Positions 1 to 5,413 are shown, counted from the stretch's first letter. The stretch is 16,072 nucleotides of DNA from Candidatus Saccharimonadota bacterium (GCA_017421685.1 JAFOHW010000066.1:1-16072); one strand, 5' to 3'. The notes: generated by a model from the letters alone, not told the origin. Program-made: numbers and translations.

Positions 1-216
1 AAAACCGCTCGCTTCATCTCTGATAGCCTTATGGTTGTAAATCAATTAAGTGGTATTTTCTCTGTAAAAAACCAAGATATTACCCCTATTTATAATGATA
101 TTATCGAAAAATTAGATTATTTTGATGCGGTTTCTTTTTCTCATGTTCCTCGTTCTGAAAATTCCATCGCAGATTCAGAGGCAAACTTAGCTATTGATAA
201 AGCCGTTAAAAAATAA
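1..216 (+). CDS. RNase H-like (RVT_3 / RNase HI family) protein, C-terminal part
   Basis: The reading frame is open from base 1, so the start lies outside the window; the first internal ATG is at 31. The 71 visible residues match the C-terminal half of the reverse-transcriptase-like RNase H fold. An ISDSLMVVNQL segment (Asp8) carries the third acidic position, and a HVPRSENSIADSEAN segment (Asp58) carries the fourth acidic position followed by the family's A-N-x-A helix. Proteins of this family cleave the RNA strand of RNA:DNA hybrids or act as stand-alone RNase HI-like enzymes; which applies cannot be told from this fragment. The gene ends 14 bases before the -35 box of rnpB. The family call is firm, the exact role is not. 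Confidence 0.8.
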   Translation, partial: KTARFISDSLMVVNQLSGIFSVKNQDITPIYNDIIEKLDYFDAVSFSHVPRSENSIADSEANLAIDKAVKK

Positions 217-230
217 GGCACTACATAAGC

Positions 231-259
231 TTTTCATTTTATTCATTCTGTGATATAAT
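231..259 (+). promoter_or_regulatory. rnpB promoter (extended -10)
   Basis: TGaTATAAT is an extended -10 (hexamer 254-259) with a weak -35 TTTTCA (231-236) at 17-bp spacing. Transcription would start near 266, exactly where the RNase P RNA 5' strand GAGCC begins. The same TGnTATAAT form recurs before the gene at 5796. Confidence 0.75.
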
Positions 260-265
260 TACCCC

Positions 266-607
266 GAGCCTAAAAGATGATCGCTTGGCAACAAGAGGAA
301 AGTCCGGGCAACATAGAGCAGGGTAGTCGCTAACAGCGACCGTCCGTAAGGATAGGGAAAGTACCACAGAAACAATACCGCCTTCTACCTTTAGGTATTA
401 GGTAAGGGTGAAAAGAGTGGGGTAAGAGCCCACAGCGTGTCGTAGCGATATGTCACGAAGGCAAACCCTACCTGTTGCAAGGAGTACTATAAACTTTTGC
501 TCGAGGATGTACGCTTACCGCTCGAACGCTATAGCAATGTAGCGTCTAGATAGATGATCATCTCTTTTATATTCATAAAAGAACAGAACCCGGCTTACAG
601 AGGGCTC
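266..607 (+). ncRNA. rnpB: RNase P RNA, bacterial type A
   Basis: This is the catalytic RNA of RNase P, which removes 5' leaders from pre-tRNA. Recognised landmarks are GAGGAAAGTCCGGGC near the 5' end (P4/J3-4 region), ACAGAAA, a GGTAAGGGTGAAA segment, GGGGTAAGAGCCCAC (P11-P12 region), the GGCAAACCCTACC core, TAGATAGATGATCATC, and the 3' block ACAGAACCCGGCTTACAG. The ends pair as P1: GAGCC (266-270) with GGCTC (603-607). A P18-like hairpin ACGCTA/TAGCGT is visible near 528-547. At about 342 nt it has a normal type A length. The expected L15 GGU motif, which binds the tRNA CCA end, is not obvious; the nearest match reads GAGGAU. Confidence 0.96.
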
Positions 608-614
608 AATTCAT

Positions 615-646
615 AACAAAAAACCGCTCGAAAGAGCGATTTTTTG
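615..646. terminator. Bidirectional intrinsic terminator between rnpB and rpmB
   Basis: Stem CGCTC (625-629), loop GAAA, GAGCG (634-638), flanked by an A-run on the left and a T-run (640-645) on the right. It therefore works on both strands and serves the converging rnpB and infC operon transcripts. Confidence 0.85.
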
Positions 647-661
647 TTCAAGAAATTTAAT

Positions 662-880
662 TTATTTCTTCACGGCGGTTTCTTTTGGAGACTTTACTAA
701 ACCTTTTTTCTTCAAAGTCCTAAGTGCGGACGCGGAAACGTTGCATTTAACTTTCTGTCCGTTAATAACTAAAGTCCTTTTTGAAACATTAGGTTTAAAA
801 ACCTTACGGGTATGTCTCTGAGAGAAAGAAACATTATGGCCGTACATCTTACCTTTTCCAGAGATTTCACAAACTGCCAT
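662..880 (-). CDS. rpmB: 50S ribosomal protein bL28
   Basis: A 72-residue basic protein of the large ribosomal subunit. It begins with the family signature: a SGKGKMYGHNVS segment followed by RHTRKVFKPN, which corresponds to the G-N-x-V-S-H-S and R-T-K-R-x-F-x-P-N pattern of bL28. Length is at the normal lower end (about 60-80 residues). It is the last gene of infC-rpmI-rplT-rpmB, starting 1 nt after the rplT stop, with a good AAAGGAG site 8 nt before the ATG. Having bL28 appended to the infC-rpmI-rplT operon is not the arrangement of E. coli or B. subtilis. The transcript ends at the bidirectional terminator shared with rnpB. Confidence 0.95.
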   Translation of the reverse strand: MAVCEISGKGKMYGHNVSFSQRHTRKVFKPNVSKRTLVINGQKVKCNVSASALRTLKKKGLVKSPKETAVKK

Positions 881-881
881 C

Positions 882-1229
882 TTATTTCTCCTTTACCGTA
901 TTTACGATTTTCTTAAAAGCTTCAGGGTTATTTACCGCGAGCTCCGATAGAACTTTACGATCAAGATTAATATTCTTAGCTTTCATCCCAGCTATTAACT
1001 GAGAGTAGGAAAGACCAAGTTCTCTTGAGGCGTTATTAATTCTAGTAATCCATAACGCACGTAAATCACGTTTTCGATTTCGGCGATCCCTGTAACTATA
1101 CTGCAGAGCCTTTATTACACCCTGTTTTCCTAAGCGATAGCTACGAGTCCTAGCATGAGACATGCCTTTTGTAGCTTTCAAGATTTTCTTATGCTTCGCG
1201 CGTGCGGAGACTCCTCTTTTAACTCTCAT
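882..1229 (-). CDS. rplT: 50S ribosomal protein bL20
   Basis: A 115-residue protein that binds 23S rRNA early in large-subunit assembly. It has the typical [18 protein letters not shown] start, the long basic N-terminal extension with [20 protein letters not shown], and the globular C-terminal domain (AASRE-type helix, here [17 protein letters not shown], then [10 protein letters not shown]). Length is standard. The ATG lies 2 nt beyond the rpmI stop, so the two genes are probably translationally coupled. In other bacteria bL20 represses this operon through an mRNA structure. Only a short leader is seen upstream of infC here, so a long bL20 leader of the Bacillus type appears absent. Confidence 0.97.
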   Translation of the reverse strand: MRVKRGVSARAKHKKILKATKGMSHARTRSYRLGKQGVIKALQYSYRDRRNRKRDLRALWITRINNASRELGLSYSQLIAGMKAKNINLDRKVLSELAVNNPEAFKKIVNTVKEK

Positions 1230-1231
1230 AA

Positions 1232-1426
1232 TTAAACCCCCAATGCTTTCTTAACGTTTTTCTTAATTTTCCCATCTATAGAAGCGGAAGTTTTAATATT
1301 GCGCTTCCTAGACTTGGATTTCTTTGCGAGAATATGATTCCCGAAAGCACGCTCACGAACTAACTTTCCTGAACCAGTAACCTTAATTCGCTTTGCGGTG
1401 CCTTTATGCGTCTTTAACTTTGGCAT
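1232..1426 (-). CDS. rpmI: 50S ribosomal protein bL35
   Basis: A 64-residue very basic large-subunit protein with the family start [20 protein letters not shown], then the [20 protein letters not shown] block (cf. R-x-x-x-x-H-x-L-x-x-K-S-x-K-R-K-R in bL35). Length matches the usual 64-66. An AAAGGA ribosome binding site precedes the ATG at suitable spacing. A 63-nt gap separates it from the infC stop codon and contains no clear terminator. Confidence 0.96.
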   Translation of the reverse strand: MPKLKTHKGTAKRIKVTGSGKLVRERAFGNHILAKKSKSRKRNIKTSASIDGKIKKNVKKALGV

Positions 1427-1489
1427 AGGTTTTCCTTTAGTTTATGGTTAATAACTAACGTACGATCGGGAGGCCTTGAAAGTAGGAAA

Positions 1490-2008
1490 TTACTTTTTTC
1501 GTACCTGTACCGATAGGTTACGTCCGTTCATCTGAGGTTTACCCTCGATAATAATATCTTCTCCAAGTAGACCAGTAACCTTATTTAAAAGTTCTGTTCC
1601 AATCTCTTTATGAGCCATTTCGCGACCTCTAAAGATTATCATAATCTTCACACGGTCGCCTCCATCGAGGAAACCTCTCATCTTTCGGACTTTAATGTTA
1701 AGGTCGTTTTCTGAAATCTTTAGACCGATTTTCATCTGTTTAAGCTCAGATTGTTTCTCCCGAGCTTTCTTACGATTTCGAGCCTCTTCTTTCATTCTTT
1801 GATATTGGAATTTACCCCAATCAATAATCTTAACGACCGGAGGATTAGCATTAGCGGAAATCTCCACTAAGTCCACTCCCTGTTCCTTCGCAAGAAGTTG
1901 TGCGTCTCTGCTTGACATGATGCCAAGTTGTTCGCCATTAGAACCGATTACGCGGACCTCTGGGTAACGAATCTCTCCGTTTAATCGTGTCCGTGATGTA
2001 TTTTTTAT
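1490..2008 (-). CDS. infC: Translation initiation factor IF-3, probable AUA start
   Basis: IF-3 binds the 30S subunit, blocks premature 50S joining and checks the initiator tRNA-start codon pairing. The first ATG in frame (1916-1918) is too late. Upstream in the same frame are conserved IF-3 residues: RTRLNGEIRYPEVRVIG, then SNGEQLGI leading into MSSRDAQ. No in-frame ATG, GTG or TTG lies above this block. An ATA codon at 2006-2008 sits 6 nt after an AGG in GAAAGGACTACT, ideal Shine-Dalgarno spacing. Starting there gives 172 residues, the usual IF-3 length. The N-domain ends with VVKIIDWGKFQYQ, followed by the linker helix and C-domain (GDRVKIMIIFRGREMAH). Rare AUU-type starts in infC are known to support autoregulation by IF-3, and that fits here. 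The start codon is inference; the gene is certain. Confidence 0.93.
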   Translation of the reverse strand: MKNTSRTRLNGEIRYPEVRVIGSNGEQLGIMSSRDAQLLAKEQGVDLVEISANANPPVVKIIDWGKFQYQRMKEEARNRKKAREKQSELKQMKIGLKISENDLNIKVRKMRGFLDGGDRVKIMIIFRGREMAHKEIGTELLNKVTGLLGEDIIIEGKPQMNGRNLSVQVRKK

Positions 2009-2044
2009 AGTAGTCCTTTCTTCTCTTGAATTAACCTGATAACA

Positions 2045-2073
2045 ATTATAACAAATTCCCCCTAAAAATACAA
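2045..2073 (-). promoter_or_regulatory. infC operon promoter
   Basis: On the minus strand TTGTAT (2073-2068), 17 bp, then TATAAT (2050-2045). Transcription would start about 30 nt before the AUA codon. The promoter lies inside the inverted repeat at 2054-2082. Confidence 0.6.
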
Positions 2074-2082
2074 GGGGGAATT
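2054..2082. terminator. Inverted repeat, likely terminator of the 2101 gene overlapping the infC promoter
   Basis: AATTCCCCC (2054-2062) and GGGGGAATT (2074-2082) form a perfect 9-bp stem with an 11-nt loop. On the minus strand it lies 18 nt after the stop of the membrane-protein gene and is followed by a modest T-rich stretch. The -35 hexamer of the infC promoter is in the loop and arm, so it could also act as an operator. Confidence 0.5.
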
Positions 2083-2100
2083 AGTCAATTTTTAAAAAGA

Positions 2101-2553
2101 TTATTTAGTCTTTTTTGCGCCTGCTTTTTTGACATTTGGAGCTTTTCCGACTGTCTTATCTAACTTAATCCAAGTTAGTACGATAATCACAACTCCAACA
2201 ATCATGTAAAGCCAAGTTCCGATACCGGCATGGCCTAACCCTGAAGACCCTGAAGCGGTGATTATTGCCGCGATAATCCCAAGAAGCACCATCACGCCAC
2301 CGATAATAGTATTGATAATTTTCATTTTTTTCTCTGGAAGATTAAGTTTAATCATTCCAAGCATATCTAAGATAAACCAGGCAATCGCACCAAGGCTTAC
2401 TAGTAATGCTAAAACTCCGATGAAGGTTATTCCTTCTACGAAGGCGCTACCTGAGACACTCATGCCCCAGAAAGAAACTACGTACCAAGGTAGAAACAGT
2501 GCAATAAACCCTACCCCAGCGCAGCTAGCTTGTATGATGTTTTTTAACTTCAT
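2101..2553 (-). CDS. Four-helix membrane protein of unknown function
   Basis: A 150-residue protein with four predicted membrane segments (about residues 6-28, 40-67, 79-101 and 111-131) and a short lysine-rich cytosolic tail (132-150). No catalytic motif is seen. Small polar turns separate helices 1-2 and 3-4. The start is supported by AAAGGAG four nt before the ATG and a TATAAT box at 2586-2581, giving a leader of about 20 nt. It lies between comM and infC on the same strand but has its own promoter and a likely terminator, so it is probably a single-gene transcript. A cysteine at residue 11 is not in a convincing lipobox. I do not recognise the family. Confidence 0.85.
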   Translation of the reverse strand: MKLKNIIQASCAGVGFIALFLPWYVVSFWGMSVSGSAFVEGITFIGVLALLVSLGAIAWFILDMLGMIKLNLPEKKMKIINTIIGGVMVLLGIIAAIITASGSSGLGHAGIGTWLYMIVGVVIIVLTWIKLDKTVGKAPNVKKAGAKKTK

Positions 2554-2580
2554 AACACTCCTTTAATTATTATTAATTCC

Positions 2581-2586
2581 ATTATA
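2581..2586 (-). promoter_or_regulatory. -10 box for the 2101-2553 membrane-protein gene
   Basis: TATAAT on the minus strand, 28 nt above the ATG. The position of a -35 box (TTAAGC-like) is weak. It overlaps the AT-rich trailer of comM. Confidence 0.5.
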
Positions 2587-2613
2587 ACAAAAAACTTAAA
2601 AATGCTTAAATTT

Positions 2614-4128
2614 TTAGCGCTTTCTAAATGTTAATGCTTCGGCTAGATGCCTAGAAAGGATCATCTCTGTTCCTTCGAGGTCTGCAATTGTTTGTGCTAC
2701 CTTTATTGTTTTAAAATACGAACGTGCAGACAAGTTTAATTTTTCCGACGCACTCATTAATAATTTTTTTGCTTCAGGATCTAGCTTCAAAAGGTTCGTA
2801 ACTTGAAAAGAGGAAAGGGAACTATTAAAAATACCATCGCGTCTATAACGCGCTCGCTGACGCTGGATAGCCTCTGTAATAGTATTTTTTACAACAACAT
2901 GCTCATTATTTTTATTAGGTAAAACCTCCCCTAAATCTTGGTTATTAACCCTTTCAACTACGACATTCATATCTATCCTGTCAAACAGGGGTCCAGAAAG
3001 TTTTTTCCGATAATTTTGAATCTGGGCCTCAGTACATTTACATTCATGCGCCGGATCTCCTAAATATCCACAAGGACAGGGGTTCATTGTCGCAACCAGC
3101 ATAAAATCTGCTGGATAACTCGTCTTCTTATTCGTCCGCGAAATTACGATAGTCTTATCTTCTAGGGGTTGCCTAAGCGCTTCTAAGACCGATCTCGAGA
3201 ATTCCGGAATTTCATCTAAGAATAAGACACCTTTATGCGCCAAAGAGATTTCTCCCGGATTCGCATTCGACCCTCCTCCGATTATAGACGTAGGACTTGC
3301 GGTATGATGGGGGTTTCTAAAAGGCCTTCTGGAAACTATTCTATCGTTTACTATTCCGGCTATAGAGTAGATTTTAGTAATCTCTATCATCTCCTCCGGA
3401 GTTAAGTCCGGGAGTAAATTCGCCCCTGCCTTGGCAATTAGCGTTTTCCCAGCTCCTGGCGGACCAGCAATAAGAATATTATGATGTCCAGCAATCGCAA
3501 TCGTCATCGCCCGTTTTGCAGTTTTCTGCCCTCGTATATGGTCTAAAATCGGTCCAGAAGCCACTTTTTTGTCCTTCTCTATATCTATGACGTCTTTTGT
3601 CGCAGAAGGAAGCGTTAGCTGATTTTTTAACGCTAAATATAGTTCTTGAAGTGTTTTGACTCCATAAATAGTTATTCCAGATATTAACGCTACTTGAGGT
3701 AAGTTTCCGATAGGAACAAAAACCTCTTTAAATCCAGTCTTTTTTGCTTCCTCAATTATATTAATAATCCCCCGTACCGGTCTTAATGCTCCGGTTAAAG
3801 ACAGCTCGCCAACAAAAATCTTGTCTTTTACATCGTTTTCGATAATTTGACCAGATAGCGCTAAAACTGAGAGCGCAATCGGTAAATCGAGGTACGTTCC
3901 ATCTTTTAAGAGTTCCGCCGGCGCAAGGTTAATTGTTACTTTCTTATTAGGGAAGACAAACCCAGAATTAGAAATCGCACTCCGAACTCGCTCTCTTGCT
4001 TCATTTATAGTTTTATTTGCCATCCCGACAATATTAAAGGCCGGTAATCCTTGATTCATATCTCCCTCGACCTCAACCAGCTTTCCCCTGAAGCCATAGG
4101 GAACTACTGAATATATTTTTGCTATCAT
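2614..4128 (-). CDS. comM: ComM/YifB-family AAA+ ATPase (Mg-chelatase-like)
   Basis: A 504-residue protein with the full family layout. The N-terminal S5-like domain (1-170) starts MIAKIYSVVPYGFRGK and has GLPAFNIVG and RVRSAISNSG. The Mg-chelatase-type AAA+ domain has Walker A AGPPGAGKT (221-229), RNPHHTAS (271-278) and Walker B VLFLDE (301-306). A four-cysteine cluster follows (Cys351, Cys353, Cys363, Cys365, zinc-binding in appearance), then LFDRIDM (sensor/arginine finger region) and the C-terminal domain with SARSYFKTIKVAQTIADLEG. In naturally transformable bacteria ComM is a hexameric helicase that drives branch migration of incoming DNA. The sequence supports the family; a role in transformation here is inference. 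Length is normal (about 500). No operon partner is evident. Confidence 0.95.
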   Translation of the reverse strand: MIAKIYSVVPYGFRGKLVEVEGDMNQGLPAFNIVGMANKTINEARERVRSAISNSGFVFPNKKVTINLAPAELLKDGTYLDLPIALSVLALSGQIIENDVKDKIFVGELSLTGALRPVRGIINIIEEAKKTGFKEVFVPIGNLPQVALISGITIYGVKTLQELYLALKNQLTLPSATKDVIDIEKDKKVASGPILDHIRGQKTAKRAMTIAIAGHHNILIAGPPGAGKTLIAKAGANLLPDLTPEEMIEITKIYSIAGIVNDRIVSRRPFRNPHHTASPTSIIGGGSNANPGEISLAHKGVLFLDEIPEFSRSVLEALRQPLEDKTIVISRTNKKTSYPADFMLVATMNPCPCGYLGDPAHECKCTEAQIQNYRKKLSGPLFDRIDMNVVVERVNNQDLGEVLPNKNNEHVVVKNTITEAIQRQRARYRRDGIFNSSLSSFQVTNLLKLDPEAKKLLMSASEKLNLSARSYFKTIKVAQTIADLEGTEMILSRHLAEALTFRKR

Positions 4129-4142
4129 GCACTCTAGTTAGC

Positions 4143-4172
4143 ATAGTAGCAACTTTTTTTCAATCATTTCAA
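4143..4172 (-). promoter_or_regulatory. Possible comM promoter
   Basis: On the minus strand TTGAAA (4172-4167), 18 bp, TGC just before TACTAT (4148-4143). The predicted start is only about 8-10 nt above the ATG, so the leader is very short and carries at most a weak GAG before the start. Confidence 0.4.
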
Positions 4173-4291
4173 AACGCCTAGGCTTAATTTCCAGGGTTTT
4201 TAAAGAAAATTCAAAAAGTACTTTATAGGTTAGGCTGTATTAGGTTGTGGAAAACTTTCCAAAAAAACAAAAAAATTGTTCAAAAAATGTA
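4173..4291. other. AT-rich intergenic spacer with one DnaA-box-like site
   Basis: No ORF is supported here. It contains a repeated TTAGG (TAGGTTAGGCTGTATTAGG), one 9-mer that reads TTTTCCACA on the minus strand (4254-4246, matching the DnaA box consensus TTWTNCACA), and long A-runs directly upstream of the strong promoter at 4292. A single box is not enough to call an origin. Confidence 0.4.
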
Positions 4292-4320
4292 TTGACATTA
4301 GCGTTTTTTCGCGTTATTAT
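4292..4320 (+). promoter_or_regulatory. Strong sigma70-type promoter
   Basis: Perfect TTGACA (4292-4297), exactly 17 bp, TATTAT (4315-4320), with an A-rich stretch upstream resembling an UP element. Start predicted near 4327. The nearest downstream signal is a terminator at 4397-4433, and no ATG lies between. Confidence 0.85.
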
Positions 4321-4326
4321 AGAGGT

Positions 4327-4433
4327 AGCTTTTGAATAAAAAAATTATTCAAAAGGTCAAAACAAAAATTTAGCCAAAATAACTCCACACTCTACGAAAA
4401 GACCGGTTTTCCTCGCAGTTACCGGTCTTTTTT
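4327..4433 (+). ncRNA. Small RNA candidate, about 107 nt, unknown family
   Basis: A strong promoter and an intrinsic terminator enclose a short stretch without a start codon, the signature of an independent small RNA. The 5' part forms a perfect 11-bp hairpin, CTTTTGAATAA (4329-4339) with TTATTCAAAAG (4345-4355), loop AAAAA. A single-stranded A-rich, C-poor middle (about 4356-4396) follows, then the terminator hairpin. The layout of hairpin, unpaired stretch and terminator is typical of trans-acting regulatory RNAs, but nothing in the sequence identifies a target. It is not 4.5S, 6S or a tRNA by any motif I can see. No gene on the same strand follows within 1.3 kb, so it is unlikely to be an attenuator. 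Confidence 0.6.
4397..4433 (+). terminator. Intrinsic terminator of the 4327 small RNA
   Basis: AAAAGACCGGT (4397-4407) pairs with ACCGGTCTTTT (4421-4431), 13-nt loop, T-run 4428-4433. The A-run on the other side may give some activity on the minus strand too. Confidence 0.9.
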
Positions 4434-4597
4434 CTATCTAATCGAACTTTTTTGCAATAAAAACTTAGCAAAAAATCCTTTTTATAAACAAAAATCGTTT
4501 TAGGATTTACCCCCAAAGCAATTTTAGGATTTAATTTCTTTGTTGGGCTTTCTTTTAAAGGAAATTTAAACCTTGCGTCCTGCTGGGCAAGTAAGCA
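4434..4597. repeat. Spacer with a 12-bp direct repeat
   Basis: No gene is supported. TTTTAGGATTTA occurs at 4498-4509 and again at 4522-4533, offset by 24 bp, so the two copies face the same side of the helix. The spacer sits between the terminators of the small RNA and ssrA. Its role is unknown. Confidence 0.4.
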
Positions 4598-4599
4598 TG

Positions 4600-4626
4600 A
4601 AAAAAATGCCCAGAGGGAGCATTTTA
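4600..4626 (-). terminator. Likely ssrA terminator
   Basis: On the minus strand an imperfect hairpin built from TGCTCCC, loop TCT, GGGCA is followed by a seven-T run (4607-4601). It lies about 10-15 nt past the CCA end of ssrA. Confidence 0.65.
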
Positions 4627-4636
4627 ACAATAAATT

Positions 4637-4994
4637 TGGTGGAGCTGCCGGATACTGCCTCCGGGTCCGAACTACCACATGGATATCATTCTACGCACAT
4701 AGTTTTCTATTTCGTCTTGGCAAATCTTGGTAGCAATAGAGAACGAAACTTTCCAACGCCATGGCTAATTTTCGAGTCATTTCTCGCCAATTAAATAACC
4801 TTAGAACCGTTGTATGATAATCTCGATCTTACGGAACCTTAGACCGAGACCAGCCTAGAAATAATAATTAGGCATAAGCCGGCATGTACATGACATGCGC
4901 GGTTTTTGTGTTTTTAGCACTTATTTAATACTTACGGTATTCAATCGGTACGCCTGATATCTGTTAATAATCCGTCTAAGCTTATGTCAGCCCC
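4637..4994 (-). ncRNA. ssrA: tmRNA (transfer-messenger RNA)
   Basis: tmRNA rescues stalled ribosomes and adds a degradation tag. The 5' end GGGGCTG (4994-4988) pairs with CAGCTCC (4647-4641), followed by ACCA with CCA encoded. The third pair is G-U, the alanine identity mark. A P2 helix pairs GATATCA near the 5' end with TGATATC near the 3' end. A PK1-like hairpin AATAC/GTATT precedes the resume codon GCT (4918-4916), with the expected A at -4 (UAAGU-GCU). The tag reads AKNTKTAHVMYMPAYA and ends at TAA (4870-4868). PK2-type pairing TCTCGGTC/GATCGAGA follows. Length 358 nt is normal. Odd: the T-loop is GGCAGTA (4659-4653) instead of UUCGANN, and the D-region reads CTTAGACGG instead of ATTCGACGG. 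Confidence 0.9.
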
Positions 4995-5005
4995 AACTGT
5001 TGTTA

Positions 5006-5034
5006 ATTTTACCATAACAGGTTAAATAAATCAA
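5006..5034 (-). promoter_or_regulatory. ssrA promoter
   Basis: On the minus strand TTGATT (5034-5029), 17 bp, TAAAAT (5011-5006). The start falls about 4-6 nt before the mature tmRNA 5' end. Confidence 0.65.
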
Positions 5035-5081
5035 TAGCTTCACATTAGGTAAATAGCGTCACCGACCTCCCCCATGCTTTT

Positions 5082-5090
5082 TGATATAGA
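5082..5090 (+). promoter_or_regulatory. Extended -10 promoter for the rod-shaped RNA
   Basis: TGaTATAGA (hexamer 5085-5090), with a weak -35 CCGACC at 5062-5067. Predicted start at 5097, the first base of the closing helix of the RNA that follows. It is back to back with the ssrA promoter. Confidence 0.5.
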
Positions 5091-5096
5091 TTTTTT

Positions 5097-5255
5097 CGTC
5101 TATGGCTAGGTTTTTTAAGCATGTTTACAAGCCCGAGCAAAAGTCGAGGAGGTTAGTCGAGTCGAGTACCGGACAGTACCGGGCGCAGACCCGATTAGCC
5201 GACGAGACTTTTGCCCGGTGCGCAGTAAACCGCGAAAAAAATGTAGCCATAGGCG
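5097..5255 (+). ncRNA. Rod-shaped structured RNA candidate, about 159 nt
   Basis: The stretch folds on paper into one long nested hairpin. A 12-bp closing helix pairs CGTCTATGGCTA (5097-5108) with TAGCCATAGGCG (5244-5255), one G-U. T-run/A-run pairing follows, then GTTTAC (5123-5128) with GTAAAC (5225-5230). CCG-a-GCAAAAGTC (5133-5145) pairs with GACTTTTGC-c-CGG (5206-5218). A symmetric 5x5 loop GAGGA/GACGA could form tandem G-A pairs. GGTTAGTCG (5151-5159) pairs with CGATTAGCC (5192-5200), and a GTC/GAC step closes an apical part with CCGG/CCGG. Known bacterial rods of this size are 6S RNA and SRP RNA. No GNRA-capped SRP domain IV is visible, and the large central bubble of 6S is not clear. 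Family unassigned. No terminator is adjacent. Confidence 0.55.
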
Positions 5256-5279
5256 AAATTCTTAGCCAAAAATCATTAC

Positions 5280-5302
5280 ATTGTTGTAAATATTACAACA
5301 AT
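5280..5302. promoter_or_regulatory. Palindrome 1 (ATTGTTGTAA ATA TTACAACAAT)
   Basis: Perfect 10-bp inverted repeat with a 3-bp centre and no T-run after it. It looks more like a protein-binding palindrome than a terminator. A related copy lies at 5339-5361. Confidence 0.45.
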
Positions 5303-5338
5303 ATGAGTAACAAATTAGAACAGGGAAGAAATAGGGTT

Positions 5339-5361
5339 ATTGTTGTAATAATTACATCAAT
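5339..5361. promoter_or_regulatory. Palindrome 2, related to the one at 5280
   Basis: ATTGTTGTAAT followed by ATTACATCAAT: an inverted repeat with a single T-T mismatch, sharing the ATTGTTGTAA half-site with palindrome 1. It lies 18 bp upstream of the predicted -35 box at 5379, where an activator or repressor would bind. Confidence 0.45.
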
Positions 5362-5378
5362 AAAATTGAACAAATCTA

Positions 5379-5407
5379 TTGATTTTTTAAACTTTTTATG
5401 CTAACAT
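5379..5407 (+). promoter_or_regulatory. Possible promoter (extended -10)
   Basis: TTGATT (5379-5384), 17 bp, TAACAT (5402-5407) preceded by TGC. Predicted start near 5414. Downstream lies the multi-hairpin region at 5490-5742. Confidence 0.45.
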
Positions 5408-5413
5408 AAAAAT

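Noticed and set aside
1490..1918. infC starting at the first ATG (142 residues)
   Set aside because: It would remove the conserved IF-3 N-terminal block that is clearly encoded upstream in frame.
2258..2566. 102-residue ORF opposite the membrane-protein gene
   Set aside because: Antisense shadow of a hydrophobic gene that has its own promoter and ribosome binding site.
4173..4291. Possible replication origin (DnaA box, AT-rich runs, gyrBA nearby)
   Set aside because: Only one consensus DnaA box is seen and there is no dnaA or dnaN neighbour; too little to call oriC.
4327..4433. CRISPR-associated RNA (tracr-like)
   Set aside because: No repeat array, no anti-repeat and no cas gene in the window.
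4370..4794. ORFs on both strands around 4370-4794
   Set aside because: They lie over the small-RNA terminator and the ssrA gene; no protein features.
5097..5255. Rod RNA as SRP (4.5S) RNA or as a terminator
   Set aside because: No GNRA-capped domain IV with the conserved GGTCAGG/AGCAGCC loops, and no T-run follows the hairpin on either strand.
5102..5404. 100-residue ORF on + strand
   Set aside because: No ribosome binding site, odd composition, and it runs through the nested helices of the rod RNA and both palindromes; the base pairing explains the sequence better.
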